A DNA stretch of 64,000 nt, from NCBI RefSeq assembly GCF_009870125.1, contig NC_046681.1, positions 4,402,001 to 4,466,000 on the forward strand, in the 5' to 3' direction. Position 1 is the first letter of the stretch; each line of letters opens with the position of its first letter. Positions 28,301 to 42,100 of the stretch are shown here, one piece after another. Below the pieces are notes generated by a model that saw only the letters and a program-made list of their open reading frames with translations, did no database searches and was not told the DNA's origin. Made by a program: the position numbers and the translations under genes. This DNA comes from Drosophila pseudoobscura. Lineage: Eukaryota; Arthropoda; Insecta; Diptera; Drosophilidae.

Positions 28301-30814
28301 AGTTCATTTTCGTCGCCATCATTGCCATTCAGGACCGTGCCACGCCCACGCAACAGTTGGTGCTGACATTGCAGGCTAACATTTTGGAAGAAAATCAAAT
28401 GAAATTTATGGTCTCGGCATCGCTTAAGAGTAGAGTCCTGCTAAGGCTGGAAAAAAGACGGCCAGGCTAGCCTCCCATCTACTGTGGAAACCTATAAATT
28501 GTGTAAGACTGTAAGAAAAGGGCGAAAATGTCTGTCATTAAATTAACGCTAATTTGTTTAGTGGCCTCTGGGGAGACATTCACTGAAGACGGCCGAAAGC
28601 AAAGTGAAGTGTCCACTGAAGACTATCGGTGGCGTATACTTAATATTCCACTCCTCTGTGATTTATGTACCTTTTCTCTGTCGTGGTCTCTGGTTGTTAA
28701 AATTGAAATTTACTATGGCCTTATGAATCAGTTAAATGAATTGTAATTGGCAATCTATGCACTCAGAGTCCAACATACGAAAGCATTCATCCAAAATGTA
28801 TTATGCAATGCGCATTGTTACCTCAGGAAGCAATAATTACGACTGGCATGTAATCTAATATCCGTCTGTGAGGCTACTGAACTGAATTTTGCGGTGGGTA
28901 ATCGGTCGGTGCGTATTGGGACGGGTGGCATGATGGTGGGCGGGTGGACCTAATGTGTACAACATAAATTGTCATTGTTAAAGTGCTAATGAATTTTTGG
29001 CATGCAAATCTCCCATGTAATATGGGCTATTATAACTCCAATCGTCTCTGCTCGTGCTCTGCTGTCACTGGGGGTCAGCTATGGCTGTGCGGCATTCCGT
29101 CCGTCGCTTTTTGGGATCTAAGAAGGGTTTAGGCACCATGCCACGTGTTTGCTTGAGTTTGAGAATAAAAGAAACGGTGTTTGGTAGACAATAGGGGCCA
29201 AAGCAATTTAATGTTAATCAAAAGAGTCACAATAAAAGCTAGTGAAATCGTTACTCAAAAAACATGCGGTATTATTCAATACACATATATGTACATCTGT
29301 ACATATATTTATAACTCACGGAAAATGTCAATATGGGATGCTCCGTAAGCCATTAATACAAGCCAACGCAATACATATGTATATACCTACAATATTTTAT
29401 GAGCTGTCTTGCTTAACCGCAAAGTACTTGTAAATACTCTCTGCAATACTCCTCCAATTTTATTGTTATTTAGTGCCCAGCCAAAAACAGTGCCATAATT
29501 TTATTTTACACTCCGGATGAGAACCGCCTACACTGACGGTTATTTGTGTGTGCGGATCGGCTAAAGCCTTGTTGGTTATATATGGAATTGCAATTTATGC
29601 TGCGCACAAAACAATTTTCCAACGCCTCAGATACCCTAGCAGCAAGAGCAGCAACAGGGAAAACAATGCGGCCCACTGCTTCCGAAAAAGACAGTGAATG
29701 AAAATTTATGTTCGATGCGTGACCGTAAATGCTGTGTGCGTGATAAATCAATTTTCATTGCATACACACGCATAGCATTTTGTAATTGTGTGCAATTTGA
29801 GGAGGGGCGACTGGTAGAGCCTGCAGCAAAATGTACATACAATTTTAAGTATTTATGCCGCCCAGAATAGAGGGTTGGCAGTTGGTCCGTCGCCCGTATC
29901 GGCCATACGAATCGAAACGGAAATATTTGCCAGATTTCGATATTGTAATGCACCCAATTGACAATTGGCTTGCGAGATTGATATCTCTCTCCCCGTGCAA
30001 CACACCCAACCCGACCCGAACAGTGACGGTAAATGTCTGATTATTTTGTGATTTATGCATTGCAATTTGAACCTCACCGAGATGTCAGTGCAAACGAGAA
30101 TGGCCAATGCTGATTTCCACTCAGGTTAATTTCAATTAAAAGTCGCATTTGGATTTTAATTAACACAGTACAAGTGCACATGTATATACATACATATGTT
30201 TGTATGGATGCACAAGTTATGTGATCTGATATATGAACTCGGCCACGCACACCAACGCAGGGCGATTTCGAAGGCAACTCAATCAGAGCTCATTTGTCGA
30301 CAGAGAGTTTAAGAGATGTTTAAATACAAATTCTTACTGCTATAATTCTTACCTGTTACTTGTCCCTGTCTAGTCCTGTTGGTAAATTCATTTTGAAGCA
30401 GAAGCATCGGCGACATCAATGTTTGCACAGCGGTCATCGAAGTTTTAAAATAAGTGGAAAGCCAATATTAGCCATGTGCAAATGACTCCAGAATTACTCC
30501 ATTTGTAATGGGTGAAATTATTAGACCTTTTGGCTGAGTTTTTATTTTGATCGGAGTTCTTAGGGGCTAACGTAAATGAAAGGCTGGTCTCTGCTTCGGC
30601 AGAGAAGCCAGAGTCAGCGCTGTACATAAATGTATACAACATGCATATAAGTTAATACATATGTATGTATGGCAACGGGAACGTTGCCATTCGACGGAGT
30701 GTGGTATGCACAAGCGTTATATTTCTTTGTCAGTTCCCATCGGTTCCCACGGATATGCTGGCACTGCTTTGATTGTGACCGCTACACTCAAGTGTGATCA
30801 TATTACATCGCACA
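25316..30814. other. Intergenic stretch
   Basis: No gene I can support. A 220-codon ATG-started frame on the minus strand (26323-25661) has no family signature and looks like chance. A CAG-rich run lies near 27600-27655. Confidence 0.4.
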
Positions 30815-31150
30815 CCGCCCACTTCAGCCCCCACAAACGACGAGAATCTGTTGCATCCACAATATTGCAGATTCGAGAAAACTAAAAACGTTGAATCATA
30901 GAGAATGACCATATCTATCCAGTTGCTGAATTTGGATCAGATCGGATAATTTTTATAGCCGAAAAGAAAAAAAAAACAATTTTCAGTGGCTACGCAGCGC
31001 CCGACGTCACGCTCAGACTGATTTTCTGTCTCTCTCGCACGCACTCTTTGGTGTGTCGTTTAATATTCGCGGCGTCTGCCGGAGGAGAGCCATACTGACT
31101 TAGTATCGGGTATAACCGTAGAGTTGCGGTGTCCGCAGCAGCTATGGCCA
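30815..31150 (+). mobile_element. DINE-1/INE-1-type element (copy 2, 3' part)
   Basis: Contains GAATCATAGAGAATGACCAT, GGATCAGATCGGATAATTTT and then a segment (about 30987-31138) almost identical to 25143-25305 of copy 1, with only scattered differences, ending GTATCGGGTATAA plus GTAGAGTTGCGGTGTCCGCA. The 5' TATACCCGATACTC end and the CTGT tract are absent. Confidence 0.8.
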
Positions 31151-31624
31151 GTTTCATTTCTTAATAATGCAACAATTATTTCCGTAGAATTGTGGCAAAA
31201 CGTCTTTTCTGCCTTTGCGATGTTCTCAACGCTTTTAACGTGCGCTTTTACAAGTGCATTTCAAAATTTCGCTTCCTACGGCACAGCGCCCACAAATAAT
31301 ACATTTCGGCTTGCTTTCATATCAAATTTGACTTTTTAGTGTAACCGTGGAGCATGAGTATCTGGTCACACTGGACACCGAGCTAAATATATGGCAATAT
31401 CCCGATGAAAAATTTTGCTGATCTGACTGAGTGGAAGGCCTAATTCAAAATCTGTTTAATTCACATCCTGTTTTTCATGGAATTCTTTCAGGGAAGCTCA
31501 GGGAAAGATCTTCAGCGGTGTATAGTATTTTGTGTCCATCATTGGCGAAGGTCACACTGTCAAATCCAGAAAAATATGTTTATTGTCAAGGTTCATATGG
31601 ACTTGTAGCTAACGTTTAAAGCAA

Positions 31625-31697
31625 GCCCCAGTGGCCTAATGGAGAAGGCACCGGCCTCCTAAGCCGGGGATTGTGGGTTCAAGTCCCACCTGGGGTT
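31625..31697 (+). tRNA. tRNA-Arg (anticodon CCU)
   Basis: A complete 73-nt cloverleaf. Acceptor stem GCCCCAG pairs with CTGGGGT (one G-U closing pair, as in other tRNA-Arg-CCU genes I remember). The D arm is GCCTAATGGAGAAGGC. Anticodon stem CCGGC/GCCGG closes the loop CTCCTAA, giving anticodon CCU, which reads AGG. The T arm is GTGGG-TTCAAGT-CCCAC. No intron. A T run from 31701 is the Pol III terminator. The discriminator position reads T where A or G is usual for arginine tRNAs. Confidence 0.93.
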
Positions 31698-31700
31698 ATC

Positions 31701-31709
31701 TTTTTTTTT
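31701..31709 (+). terminator. RNA polymerase III terminator of the tRNA gene
   Basis: A run of nine T starting four bases after the tRNA 3' end. Confidence 0.8.
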
Positions 31710-34700
31710 CCTTTATTCACAAAGATCGTTTTTGGGATGGATATATGATAGGAATCAGATCTGTAGTGGTATTGTGCCATTGTTTTTTGTTTAAGATTCG
31801 GTTGATGCTGATCAGCAATATTTATAATTTAAAAGCAAGTGCTACCTTCTGTGTATATATATTTGTATGTATGTGTATATTTTTATAATATTTCTAACTA
31901 TCTAGGCAAAATGAATGCAATTAGATTTCTGAAAATAATATTTGTAGGTTCATTATTCCCAGCTAATTAATTAAATAATTGCCTACCTCTCTCTGCCTAC
32001 CCACGCTCTGATATTTATGATGCCCCAGACAAACCTTATGTGACTTTATACCACACACACTCACACACAACTGGTTACAGATACATACATGTCCTCACGT
32101 GTGACCCCAAACCCCCATCAGCCCCAGCCCCGTCTGCCACTCTTGACTTTTAATGTCCCTGCTATAAATGTCAAGTCCCGCGAGGGCGACACGCCCTCCC
32201 AGAAGGAAATGACAAAGACCGGAGGAAAAAACCACAGCAGCGCACACAAGTGCCAAAAAAGAAGAAAAATAAAAAATGAAACAACAACAGAACAAGAAAA
32301 CAGAAGGATAGGTTCGAAAGCCGAAGATTACATACTTTTAAAGACCGATAATTCCCAAAGAAGCTAATGCATATTAACTTTTGGTCATCAAAGCTATGAT
32401 ATAGTGATCTGATCTTGTCTTTTCCGACATGACATTAATTGAGTGACTACAATATAAAAAAGTTGGAAATGGATGGAAAACACAACCCGTTTTAATGCAG
32501 ATCAAGAATGTGTATACAATTTGGGGGCCCGAGATGATTCATTTCTACATTCATAGTACCCTTCGCAAGGGTATTAAGACAACAGCAACAAAAGGACTTG
32601 TCACATATACACCAGAGGCACCCACAAACAACCAAACAACATTAAGAAATTTGTAGGAAGCGAATGCGTTTTATTTAATTTTTATTGCCGTCGACGGCCA
32701 ATTTGAGTGTGTGTGTGTCGGAGAGTGTACGAGTATGGGTGACTTTATGTACATATGTGTGCGAGTAGGTGGGTGATGTGTGTGAGTAATAAAGCATTTA
32801 AGAATTATGAGGGAGAAGGAGGCAGTCGAGCAACAAGCTGGAAAACAATTAGCCGGCGACCCACGAAAGTATGCTACAAATAATAAAGAAATTTCGAGGC
32901 CTTGATAGACCGAAAACGAAGTACTCTACTCTGTACAAGTATTACATAAGAATTGTTGGGACAATATGATTGAATTTTTTTTTTTAATATCCTTCAACAG
33001 TGGGTGAAGTGACCAATATAGCAGGAGAAAGTCTAGCTACTGAAGTATTGACTATAACATTACTGAAACATGTAGAAAAAAAGCATATAAGAATATAAAA
33101 AAAAGAGCTGAAATCTCTTGGAAGAATTCTATATTAATTCCGCCAAAAACAATTTGCAATTTCGAGTTCGTTATAGATTGGTAATTTCTCCCACAGTGCG
33201 CTGAATCAATTCTTCATAAAATAATACCAGATATTAGGAATTTTTCAGTATTGCTAAATAATCCAAATATTACTATAAAAGGTAGTTTTCTTTAAATCTT
33301 GGCATATTTCACCCTCTTCACATGTTTTCACTGCTGTACCTTTCCATTTAACAAAATCTCGTAAGAGAATGTTCCACATGCCCTCCTCGAAGGGTATGTG
33401 ATTGTGTGTGGGCAATTTGCTTTCATATTTTTGTGCAAACCGAGTGAAAGAAATTGAGATGGTCGACGTGATGCCATTAAAGTGGTACAATCGTGACCGG
33501 GCACACCCTCCAGGAAAGTATTTCTTCGGCTTATGATTAATGCCCTAATGAGGCACACAAGCAACAACGGTGGTAAAGTCACACCAGAGCGAGGACGAGT
33601 GCCAGAGAGGGAGGAATGGGGTCGAAAGTAGTTTCGACAACGACAACGGCAACGGCAACGGCAAGTAAGCCGCAGAGGATGCAGATGCAGGAAAAGTTTT
33701 GCATTGCACAACACCACCAACAACGACGATTCCAGAACCAGGAACAGCAACAGCAAGTGACAAACACTCATGTACGTGGGGGGAAACCTAAACACCCATC
33801 TCACTCCCTGTCCCGTTGGCCAGTGTGACCGTTGCAGGGTTTCAAAATTAAAGGCCAAAACTTTGCCCTGTCCTTCGGTCACATCAGCTCGTCCGTGAGT
33901 TATGCAAGTGACGTTTCGAAAACGGGTTGAAACCCGCAACATCGGCACCGGTCCTCTCCCGTCCTCTCTCGGCCATTCGCTTCGTTTGTCTCTGTTTGCC
34001 TATAATTAAGCCTAATGTACGCTACGTCGACATTGTAAGCATCTTTTCGTAGCACTGTTGCTTGTTGGTTGTTGCTTGCCGGCCGTGTCTGTTGTTGTTG
34101 CGGCTAGTTTTTGGCTTGTAATTGGTGGTGGGCTGTGGGAGAATGTGCCATCCACCATCTCTGTCGGTGGGTTGGTTGGGCGTTGGTTGCCCTCAAACTA
34201 TTATTTCCGCATAGCAGAAAGCGTTTGTTGGATCAACGTTAAATTCGTTCAGCAGCAATTCGCTGTGGGAGGTAATAGGTAACATTTTTGTTAAGTTTTC
34301 GTGGGATAAGCTCCACGCAGTAAATAAACCAGATATAAAAAAATATAAAGATAAAAGAGAATCTTGCATTGTCCGTCACTCCTGTCTGCGTTTAGGCCAA
34401 CTATTGCATCAGATTTTAAGCCATTTAGATTAAACTTTAGACCGCCAACTGATTTTTTGCAGGAAGCATACATATAAGTTGGACCCTCAAAATAGGATCA
34501 ACCGATTGCTATTTTACTGGTAGATACAATATAAATGGTCTGAAATGAGTCAGCCATGCAGTATAATCATGGCCTTTACCCCAATATAAAACCAAAGAAA
34601 TCCATTTCTAGATGTTCTAAATTATCATAATAGTAGTAATACAATTGGCGAAATGCGCATTTTTTGTGGTTTGTGGTGTTTTTTTTTTTGTACAAAATCC

Positions 34701-35979
34701 ATCTTGATAACCCTTTTTAATTGAATTTTCCTCGGTAAAAATAATAAAGGTTCTATTAAAAATTTAATTTGGGCATATTTTATGGCTTCATTATGCTTAT
34801 ATATACCGTTATACATACATCTTTATTTGTATACTTATAGATCCAGAAATCTTTTTGCTTTGTATTCCAAATGAATTAACTTTTTTTCGATAAATAAAGA
34901 GAAAAGGATAATTTTTCGAACTTGTACCCCATTACTTTTTAAATTCCTATCACCCAACCCCTTTGGCACCCCAAAAATTAATCATTTATTGGGTGATATT
35001 TTCCTTGTATTTCTGTGCCACCCCGCGAATTCAATATTTACTTGTTCCAACCCAGCAACCCACTTGTCGCATAAATTGCTGATTGAAAAATGCCGCCAAA
35101 CGTGACGCGCTCCGCATATTAAAAAACATTTATTTTCCGCAGCCAACGCTGAACCCTGTCTGGCTCATAAAAATTAAATATCAGGACCAGGACCGAAAAA
35201 ATATTGAAAAAATGTACACAAGGTTAGTCATAAACGGAAATCAAATGAAAAGGTCAGAAATTCCAAAAAAAAAAAACTCAATTTGCCAGGCGCTTCGCTC
35301 GTAAAAATTCGAACAGCGAGCCGCCGATCTTTTGCGCCCTATTTTGCCTACTCCCTGCCGCCGACGCTGCCCCTGACCCTAGTCTTGTAAGTGTTAATTA
35401 TTTGTCGGTTGATTACAACGTGCTTCCGGCAGCCCGACGTAGTGTTGGCTGCAAAAACAAATTAATTTTTATGTCTCTGTACCAGAGACAGGAGCTCCGG
35501 AAAAAGGAACGTCGGGTATCAAGGTGAAGGTTGATCTCTCCTGGAAAAGTGTTCTTTTTGCTTTGGAAGTGCGGAGCTTATGTTTGCGTATGGTATTGTG
35601 GGGTAGCAAGAACATTCTTTAAATTCATCCATAAGATATTATAGCTACGACTACCTAGCGTCTCTCTTCAATCCCACTGAGCAAATAAATTAACAAATCA
35701 AATGATGTTTTCAAACTTTACCATGAGTATTTATTTATTAAAAAATAGTTTAAACATTTTTGAACATGTTTTCATATCTCAATATATGAAATAACTTTCA
35801 ATTAATTATATACAAACTTTTTATATTCATATATACATTTTTATTAATTGTCCTTTGTGATAAAAAATGCATACCACACCATCAGTATTGACACAACAAA
35901 TGCGAGTCACCGGTCCTCTAACCTGGCATAGTGTTAGTGTTACTTAGAAAACAGGTCCTCGACTAGGAATGATTAGTTT

Positions 35980-36180
35980 TCATTCCCAATCTAAGCTTTC
36001 GTTTCCAAAATGGTCTTTGAGAGCAAGCTCAAATTTACGTCCGTTCTCCATCATGTCCTGAAGATTTAAATCCGTTCGGCTGACACAATGCCTGGCCAGA
36101 CTAATGTCAAGACAAACAATGTCGAAAGCCAAGTATTTATTCCCATTCTCTTTAGCCGCTTGGACAATTATCAGTTTCAC
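35980..36180 (-). pseudogene. Unrecognised coding-like fragment, 66 codons
   Basis: The frame reads VKLIIVQAAKENGNKYLAF, then DIVCLDISLARHCVS and LQDMMENGRKFELALKDHFG before a stop. Codon choice resembles genuine fly coding sequence and composition is not low-complexity. There is no ATG at the 5' end and an in-frame stop lies directly upstream, so it is at best an exon or a gene remnant. Function unknown. Confidence 0.22.
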
Positions 36181-39100
36181 ATTTCATTATCTAATCACGT
36201 CGACCTTCTCGTATGACACCCAAAGCCCAGGAGTCCGAAGGAGGAAACGAGCCGCCCAGAATAAACAGTCGACAGCCTTGCGGCAAAAGTCGGTCAATTG
36301 TCAGTTGTCTGTGGGCATGGCCGTTGGTATGGGTTCCTTCATGGGTTATGGGGCTGGCTGGAATCGGGGTGTGGAATGTTGGCTTTGGCCAAGGCAAATG
36401 CATTTTGCAATTAATTGCCATAATTAATTAGGTTTAAACGAAACATTGCTCCAACATACTTGCAGATATACACGATATATCTGAAAGCAGAAACTACACG
36501 GTGGAAAAAACCCCTAGCATGAGCCAAATTACTGAATACCTATACTAAAGAGTTTGGAGTTCTTCAAGAGTAGAACTGATACAAATAAGTGTATTTTCTG
36601 ACCACTCCATTCATTAATTTTCTTACTATATGTTTTAGTAAGTCCCGTTTGTGCAAGAGATATGTACCTACGAAGCTTTTTTTGGCAGTGCATATGTATA
36701 ACCTGATGTCGTGTCCTTATCGGCTTGCGTGCTGGGTAAGAGGTAAGACGATTGCGGCTGAAATGTTGGCCAAAGAATGGCGAGACTCATCAATTTCATT
36801 GATATGGCCCTGTCCCGGGATATTGTAATTAATCCTTAAAGTTCTCGACTTGAGTTTAAATTCAATTAAGCTTTAATCAATGGCAAGCCAACTGCGAACC
36901 ACGTACATATCCTGTTGCACCATCCCCATCCCTATCTGCTGCGCCCGCACTCTGCTCCTCACTGACATCATAACGACAGCCACAAATAACCGCAGGATAA
37001 CTTCATTTGCATGCGCCCTGCCCAGACCATGGATGGACTGGTATGGGACGGGATGGGACAGGATAGCATGGCATGGTCTGAACACATGATGCCCGGACAG
37101 ACGAATGGGGCGTGATCGAGTGGGGAGTGCAAACTTTTGTGCGTGGACGTGGGAGCGTAAAAAAAATGCAACTCTGAACATTTGGAAAGCCGCCATATAA
37201 AATATTATATATTTATACTCATGTGGCGATGTATCTGCGTGTATATATTTTTATTATGTCTCTCCTCTTGTCTGTTTTTACATTAAAGAATTTTATTATT
37301 GTTGCAACTGCAGAATGACGACGACCGATGCTGCAGTTGCCGTTGTTCGCTGCTTGTAATACATGCATGCAAAAATTTCTTACATTAACAGAGAGTTAAA
37401 ATAAAAAATTGGATAAATGCTAGCAGGGAATACTCTCATAAAGCCTGGAAACTGGGCTTAAATGAATGCAATTCTAGACAATTATTCGCACAATAGAAGA
37501 ATTTCATTTCCTCAGATTTCACTGCTTCGAAGCTCATCTGAAATCCTTATAAAATATCTACTGAAATCCTACCAGTTTTCTTTGGAAATTTAAATTAAGT
37601 GCATATTGACTGTGAAGTTTTCAACTACATCTACCGTATCGTATGCCTCATTTTCCGGAAAGTTCCTTCATGAACGCGTTGTCATAGCAATGTAATAAAA
37701 CGCTTGCCATATGAATAAATAAATACAAATTAAATGAACATTGTGAACTTTCACAACAGCGAAAATGCATAATTGTCGTGAAATTAAATGTCGAATGAAT
37801 ATCCACGAAATGGGTAGTTTGAACATTTCATTGAATTAAGTTTTGGTCTGAGAATCTCATAAATTAACCAGAAGTGTGCTCAAGACATTAGTAAATGGTC
37901 AGCAAATGGCTTAGGATCAAGTCGATTTGCATGGAAAAGTCATAAACTTTGACTAACTGCGAACAAAAAGGGTTGAAGGTCAGCGCACAATTTCCACTAA
38001 GATGTCAAATAAAGAAGTCGTTTCTGACATTGTCTAGGGGAAGGCCCTATTTTAGGGGCATGCCTTGGGTTAAAGCTCATTTTACAGCCGAGGAGGATAC
38101 ATCATTATCGACATTAACAACAAAAGGCACTTTATTGGCATCATCAGCAGCAGGCAACAGGAGATGATTGCAGATTGGTAGCCACCACTGCTGCATTTGG
38201 CAACTCTGTCATGCGTTCTCCATTGCGGCGCCGTCCTTATCCCTGCCGTACCCATCCTAGCCAGAGCTGGAGGCCCGACGACACTTTGGCCACCTGCACA
38301 AAGGGCTATCTGCTTTCCTGTTGATAGATTGCTGTGGACGGCTGTGGACGGCTGTGGCTCCATGCAACATTACACTGATAATATTTGCCACGCCCTGCTC
38401 CTATGGCCGAGCTCCGGCCCAGCACGAAAATAGGGGTCTGAAAGTTTGTGCTTAAAGGTTGCGGTTGCTGGTTGGCCAGAGTGTCCTGTGGTGATTCGAG
38501 AGGATGACTTAAAGGTTGATTAAGATGCGAGAGGAAGCTGGCGAAATGCGATTCGGGGTTAAGTGGATGGCTGGCTGTTGTATACCTACTTCTTCCTGTA
38601 AACTGATGCAAATTGTGTGACATTTGATGGGGCTATTGCATTAGATTGTGGTGGATAGAGAGGAGTGGTTAGATTTGTGTCAGAGGGGTTATGACTTTGA
38701 GGGGTTATGTTCAGTAGGCTTATCTGCCATTCGGTAACGATGATAGAGAGAGTTAAGGAGGAGAAATTTGGGAATAAGTAAAAGTACATAAGAGTAATAA
38801 GGTCCGGGAAAGGCTTGGTAAGTATTGTTTGGTGACTAGGATAAGTTGAATAGCTAGTTAAATGAGCTTACATTATTAGTATTCGAGTCTAATACGCTCG
38901 CTAAATCGAAACGATCCGATTACTTTGGTGCATAATCAATGCATCATAATAATGCAATGATCAATTATTATTTATTTAAAGATGTCTATAAATTTGGAGT
39001 ACTTCCCATCAACTCTGACCCTCCGCTTTTAGAAATATTTTAGTTGGGTTGGTGGCCTTGGTCTTTCAGCCGGACATTGTCTTTGAATACTCCTTAGTCT

Positions 39101-42100
39101 TTTTGTTTTTCTGTATTTTGTCGATGGTGATGTTGTTTGGTGCAGTTGTCGCTGTCGGGAACCATCTCGTGGGGGATTGGCTAAAATAAATAAATTAACT
39201 TACTTGTTCTTAAAAGTAATATTAGCATTATTCATTGCTCTGCTTTCACCTTGACTATCAGACTGTCAGACAGACAATAAGTAACCATGGATACCTGACA
39301 TTGGGGTATATGTAATTTATATTTCATTATTCAGAATCTAAAGATCTCACCTGGACTCTCTTTTTTCAGCTATACCCTAATTTGCCAAAATTTCTCGTAA
39401 TCCCACTCTGATATATAGTCCAAGTCCTGAATAACATTAATCAAAAGTCTGGAAAATACCCAAATGCTTTTCCGACAAAAAATACTCATACCAAAAATGC
39501 ATTTTCTCACCCATTTTTTTGAATTAATGAAGTTGGCTCTTGGATGAAATGGAGGACACCGATCAAGGAAGCTTCGTAATGGACATCCTTCCCGCTAAGC
39601 CATGCACAAAAAGTGCTCAAACTTTTTGCGTGGCAGGCTTGTCCCTGACTATTAGTTATCCATGTTCAGTTTTTCAGGGTCTCTTCCTGTTGCGACTTGA
39701 GTCAATATTTTTTTTTTAATATTCCTGGTCTACTTCCCCCATTGCTTACTGGTGGGCTTTCTGGCCTCCTGACTTTCACTCGAGCCCGTCTTTGCTCCGC
39801 TCCCTCCACTTCACTGCGTCCTTTCACTGCCCGGTGCGATAATCCCGGATTGTGCCATGTGAATAATGATGTTCCAGATGCTGAGGAAAAAGTCGCTTAA
39901 CGTTTTTTTCTATCTTTCCCCGCAGCCATTGAGCATTTTTTCACTGTCGGCGAATCCGGGAAGACCGCGTGTTGATGACAGCTGAATAATAATAAGAATA
40001 TTTTTTAATATTCACATATGAGTTGGCAGTGCAAAAGAAAGTGCCGAAATTTAATTTCAGTATTTAAATCAATCTTCAAAATAGATATTCTGGTCCGAAG
40101 CCAATCCATTTAGTAAATTGAATTTGCCACCCGAAAATATTTTCCAATTAAACTAAAATAAAACATTTCTCACTTAATTCATGCCAGTTTTTAATTGTTT
40201 GCATTCAAATTGGTATTCATAGAATGCCCCGGCCATTTTTAACTAAAACCCCGCATCGAAAAACATGCACATCCCACATGCCTACAGGAAGAACAATGAC
40301 GCAAACACATGTTATGTAATTATAAGCAATCATTTTTTGCGTTGCTGCGCCACCACCACCACCTGAAAGCCTTGTGCATGGAAAATGCAAATAAAATGTA
40401 CACAGTACGCATACGCATACATACATAGATATATGTATATGAAATTAACAATTTTTGTGGGTCTAGGGGAAGAGGCGGGAGACTACGAATTGTGTAATAA
40501 ATGTTTTTCCCAGCAACAGAACGGAGACAGCGACAGAACAACAAACTTTAAACACAGGCCTGGCCATAATGGGCCACAGCCACTGAAAGCGACAGGCTGG
40601 CCTACAGAAAAAGAGAAAAATATTAATGCCGCGAAACAGAAGAACCGTTTGCGCAGCGGGTAGACTATACGATACCCAGGTGTGAGCTATTCGAATGATT
40701 TATCGCTTACTATATCGATTTCTCCCAGCGGTCACGCGTTGATAAGTACTCGTAATTGCTGTGAGTTAATAGTATTTGTATTAAGCTATTTTGAATATGA
40801 ATCCTTTAGCAACTTTCAACACTGTCACTGAACTTGAGCATGCCTGCCCGTCGCACAGGGTAATTTGCATGTATGACCAGTTTGTGCAGCACAAAAGACA
40901 AAACCGCAACAATTTACAATAATTTACATACAATTCACAAAAATAAAGTGGCAACAACCGAACGCCAACGAGCCTTTCCCTGACAATTAACTCGAAAATG
41001 GCCCTATCTCTGCCTTTGACCGTTGAGAGGCCGCAAGCATTGCAGCCTTTTCGCAAACATTTGTTAAACAATATCTTAGCTTACAGCGTTCATAATACTT
41101 AATTAAAAGTTTTCTCCAACTATAGGCACGAAAATGATTTAATCAGAGCAATTAAAATTCTCCCAAATTCATTTAAAGCCAAACTGAAAAAACCTCGAGC
41201 AGTCTGGCCCTGGCCCTTCCAGCCGCATTTGCATTTATTTATGCAGCAACAACAGCAGCAAACAATCAGCTGACCAAACTCAAACTGGCTGGCCACACTC
41301 TAACACAAACAAAACATGGCCAAAACATTTACATATGAACTTTCATTTGGCTTACAATTTTGTTGTCATTGTTCCTGTTGTTTTTACGGGCGGCACTCCC
41401 CATGAATAATATGTTTGCTTGTTACAAGTTGGTTACATAGCTGCAAGATATGGTATGTATCCATTAAGTACGGGACGATTGAAATTGAGTGCAGCTTGGG
41501 TATGCAATTCAATTTTGTTCTTAAACTCTGGTTGTAAATTCAATAAAGGAATCTCATCATTCGAATAAAATGGCATCGGGTTATACTCGTATTCTTCATA
41601 CATAATACATTATTTATAAGACAAAAAGATTCAACATAATCACTAAAGTGGCAAGGAAAAAAAATGTTGGGTGTAAAGGGCTAACAGACGAAAGTTTAAG
41701 TAGTTTTTGGGGATTTAAATCGCACTTTCTGTAAAACTAAATGTGAAGTTTTTAGTGAATTCCCTCGAAAGGGACTGGTCACATAATTAGTGTCACTGGC
41801 TGTATTTTCCTTTCCCTGCCCCACAGGACTCCATCGGTTCTGGCATATGTTCTTCCTTGAGTCTGGGGTGTGGTGTGTGCGCAAGAGGGCGTCCACTTAA
41901 GTATGCAGCACAAAATTCTCGTACGCTGCATGCGTACCAAAATACCGAAACCAAAGCCATCTTGTTTGTGTTTTTCGTTTGTGTTTGTGTTGGCGTTAGT
42001 GTTGGCAGCGCCTGTGCGTCTGCGTCTATTGTGCTATTTACTTAGCCAAAACGTGCGTAAAGTTTTAATTATAAACTTTTTCTTGCACTCTTTCAGCCCG

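Noticed and set aside
28528..28746. 72-residue ATG ORF with a signal-peptide-like start
   Set aside because: Only a short hydrophobic N-terminus; the remainder shows no pattern and there is no cleavage or cysteine framework.
33328..33948. 206-codon minus-strand ORF
   Set aside because: Starts at GTG, and contains repeat-encoded CRCRCRCR from a CGGCAA-type repeat; no family match.
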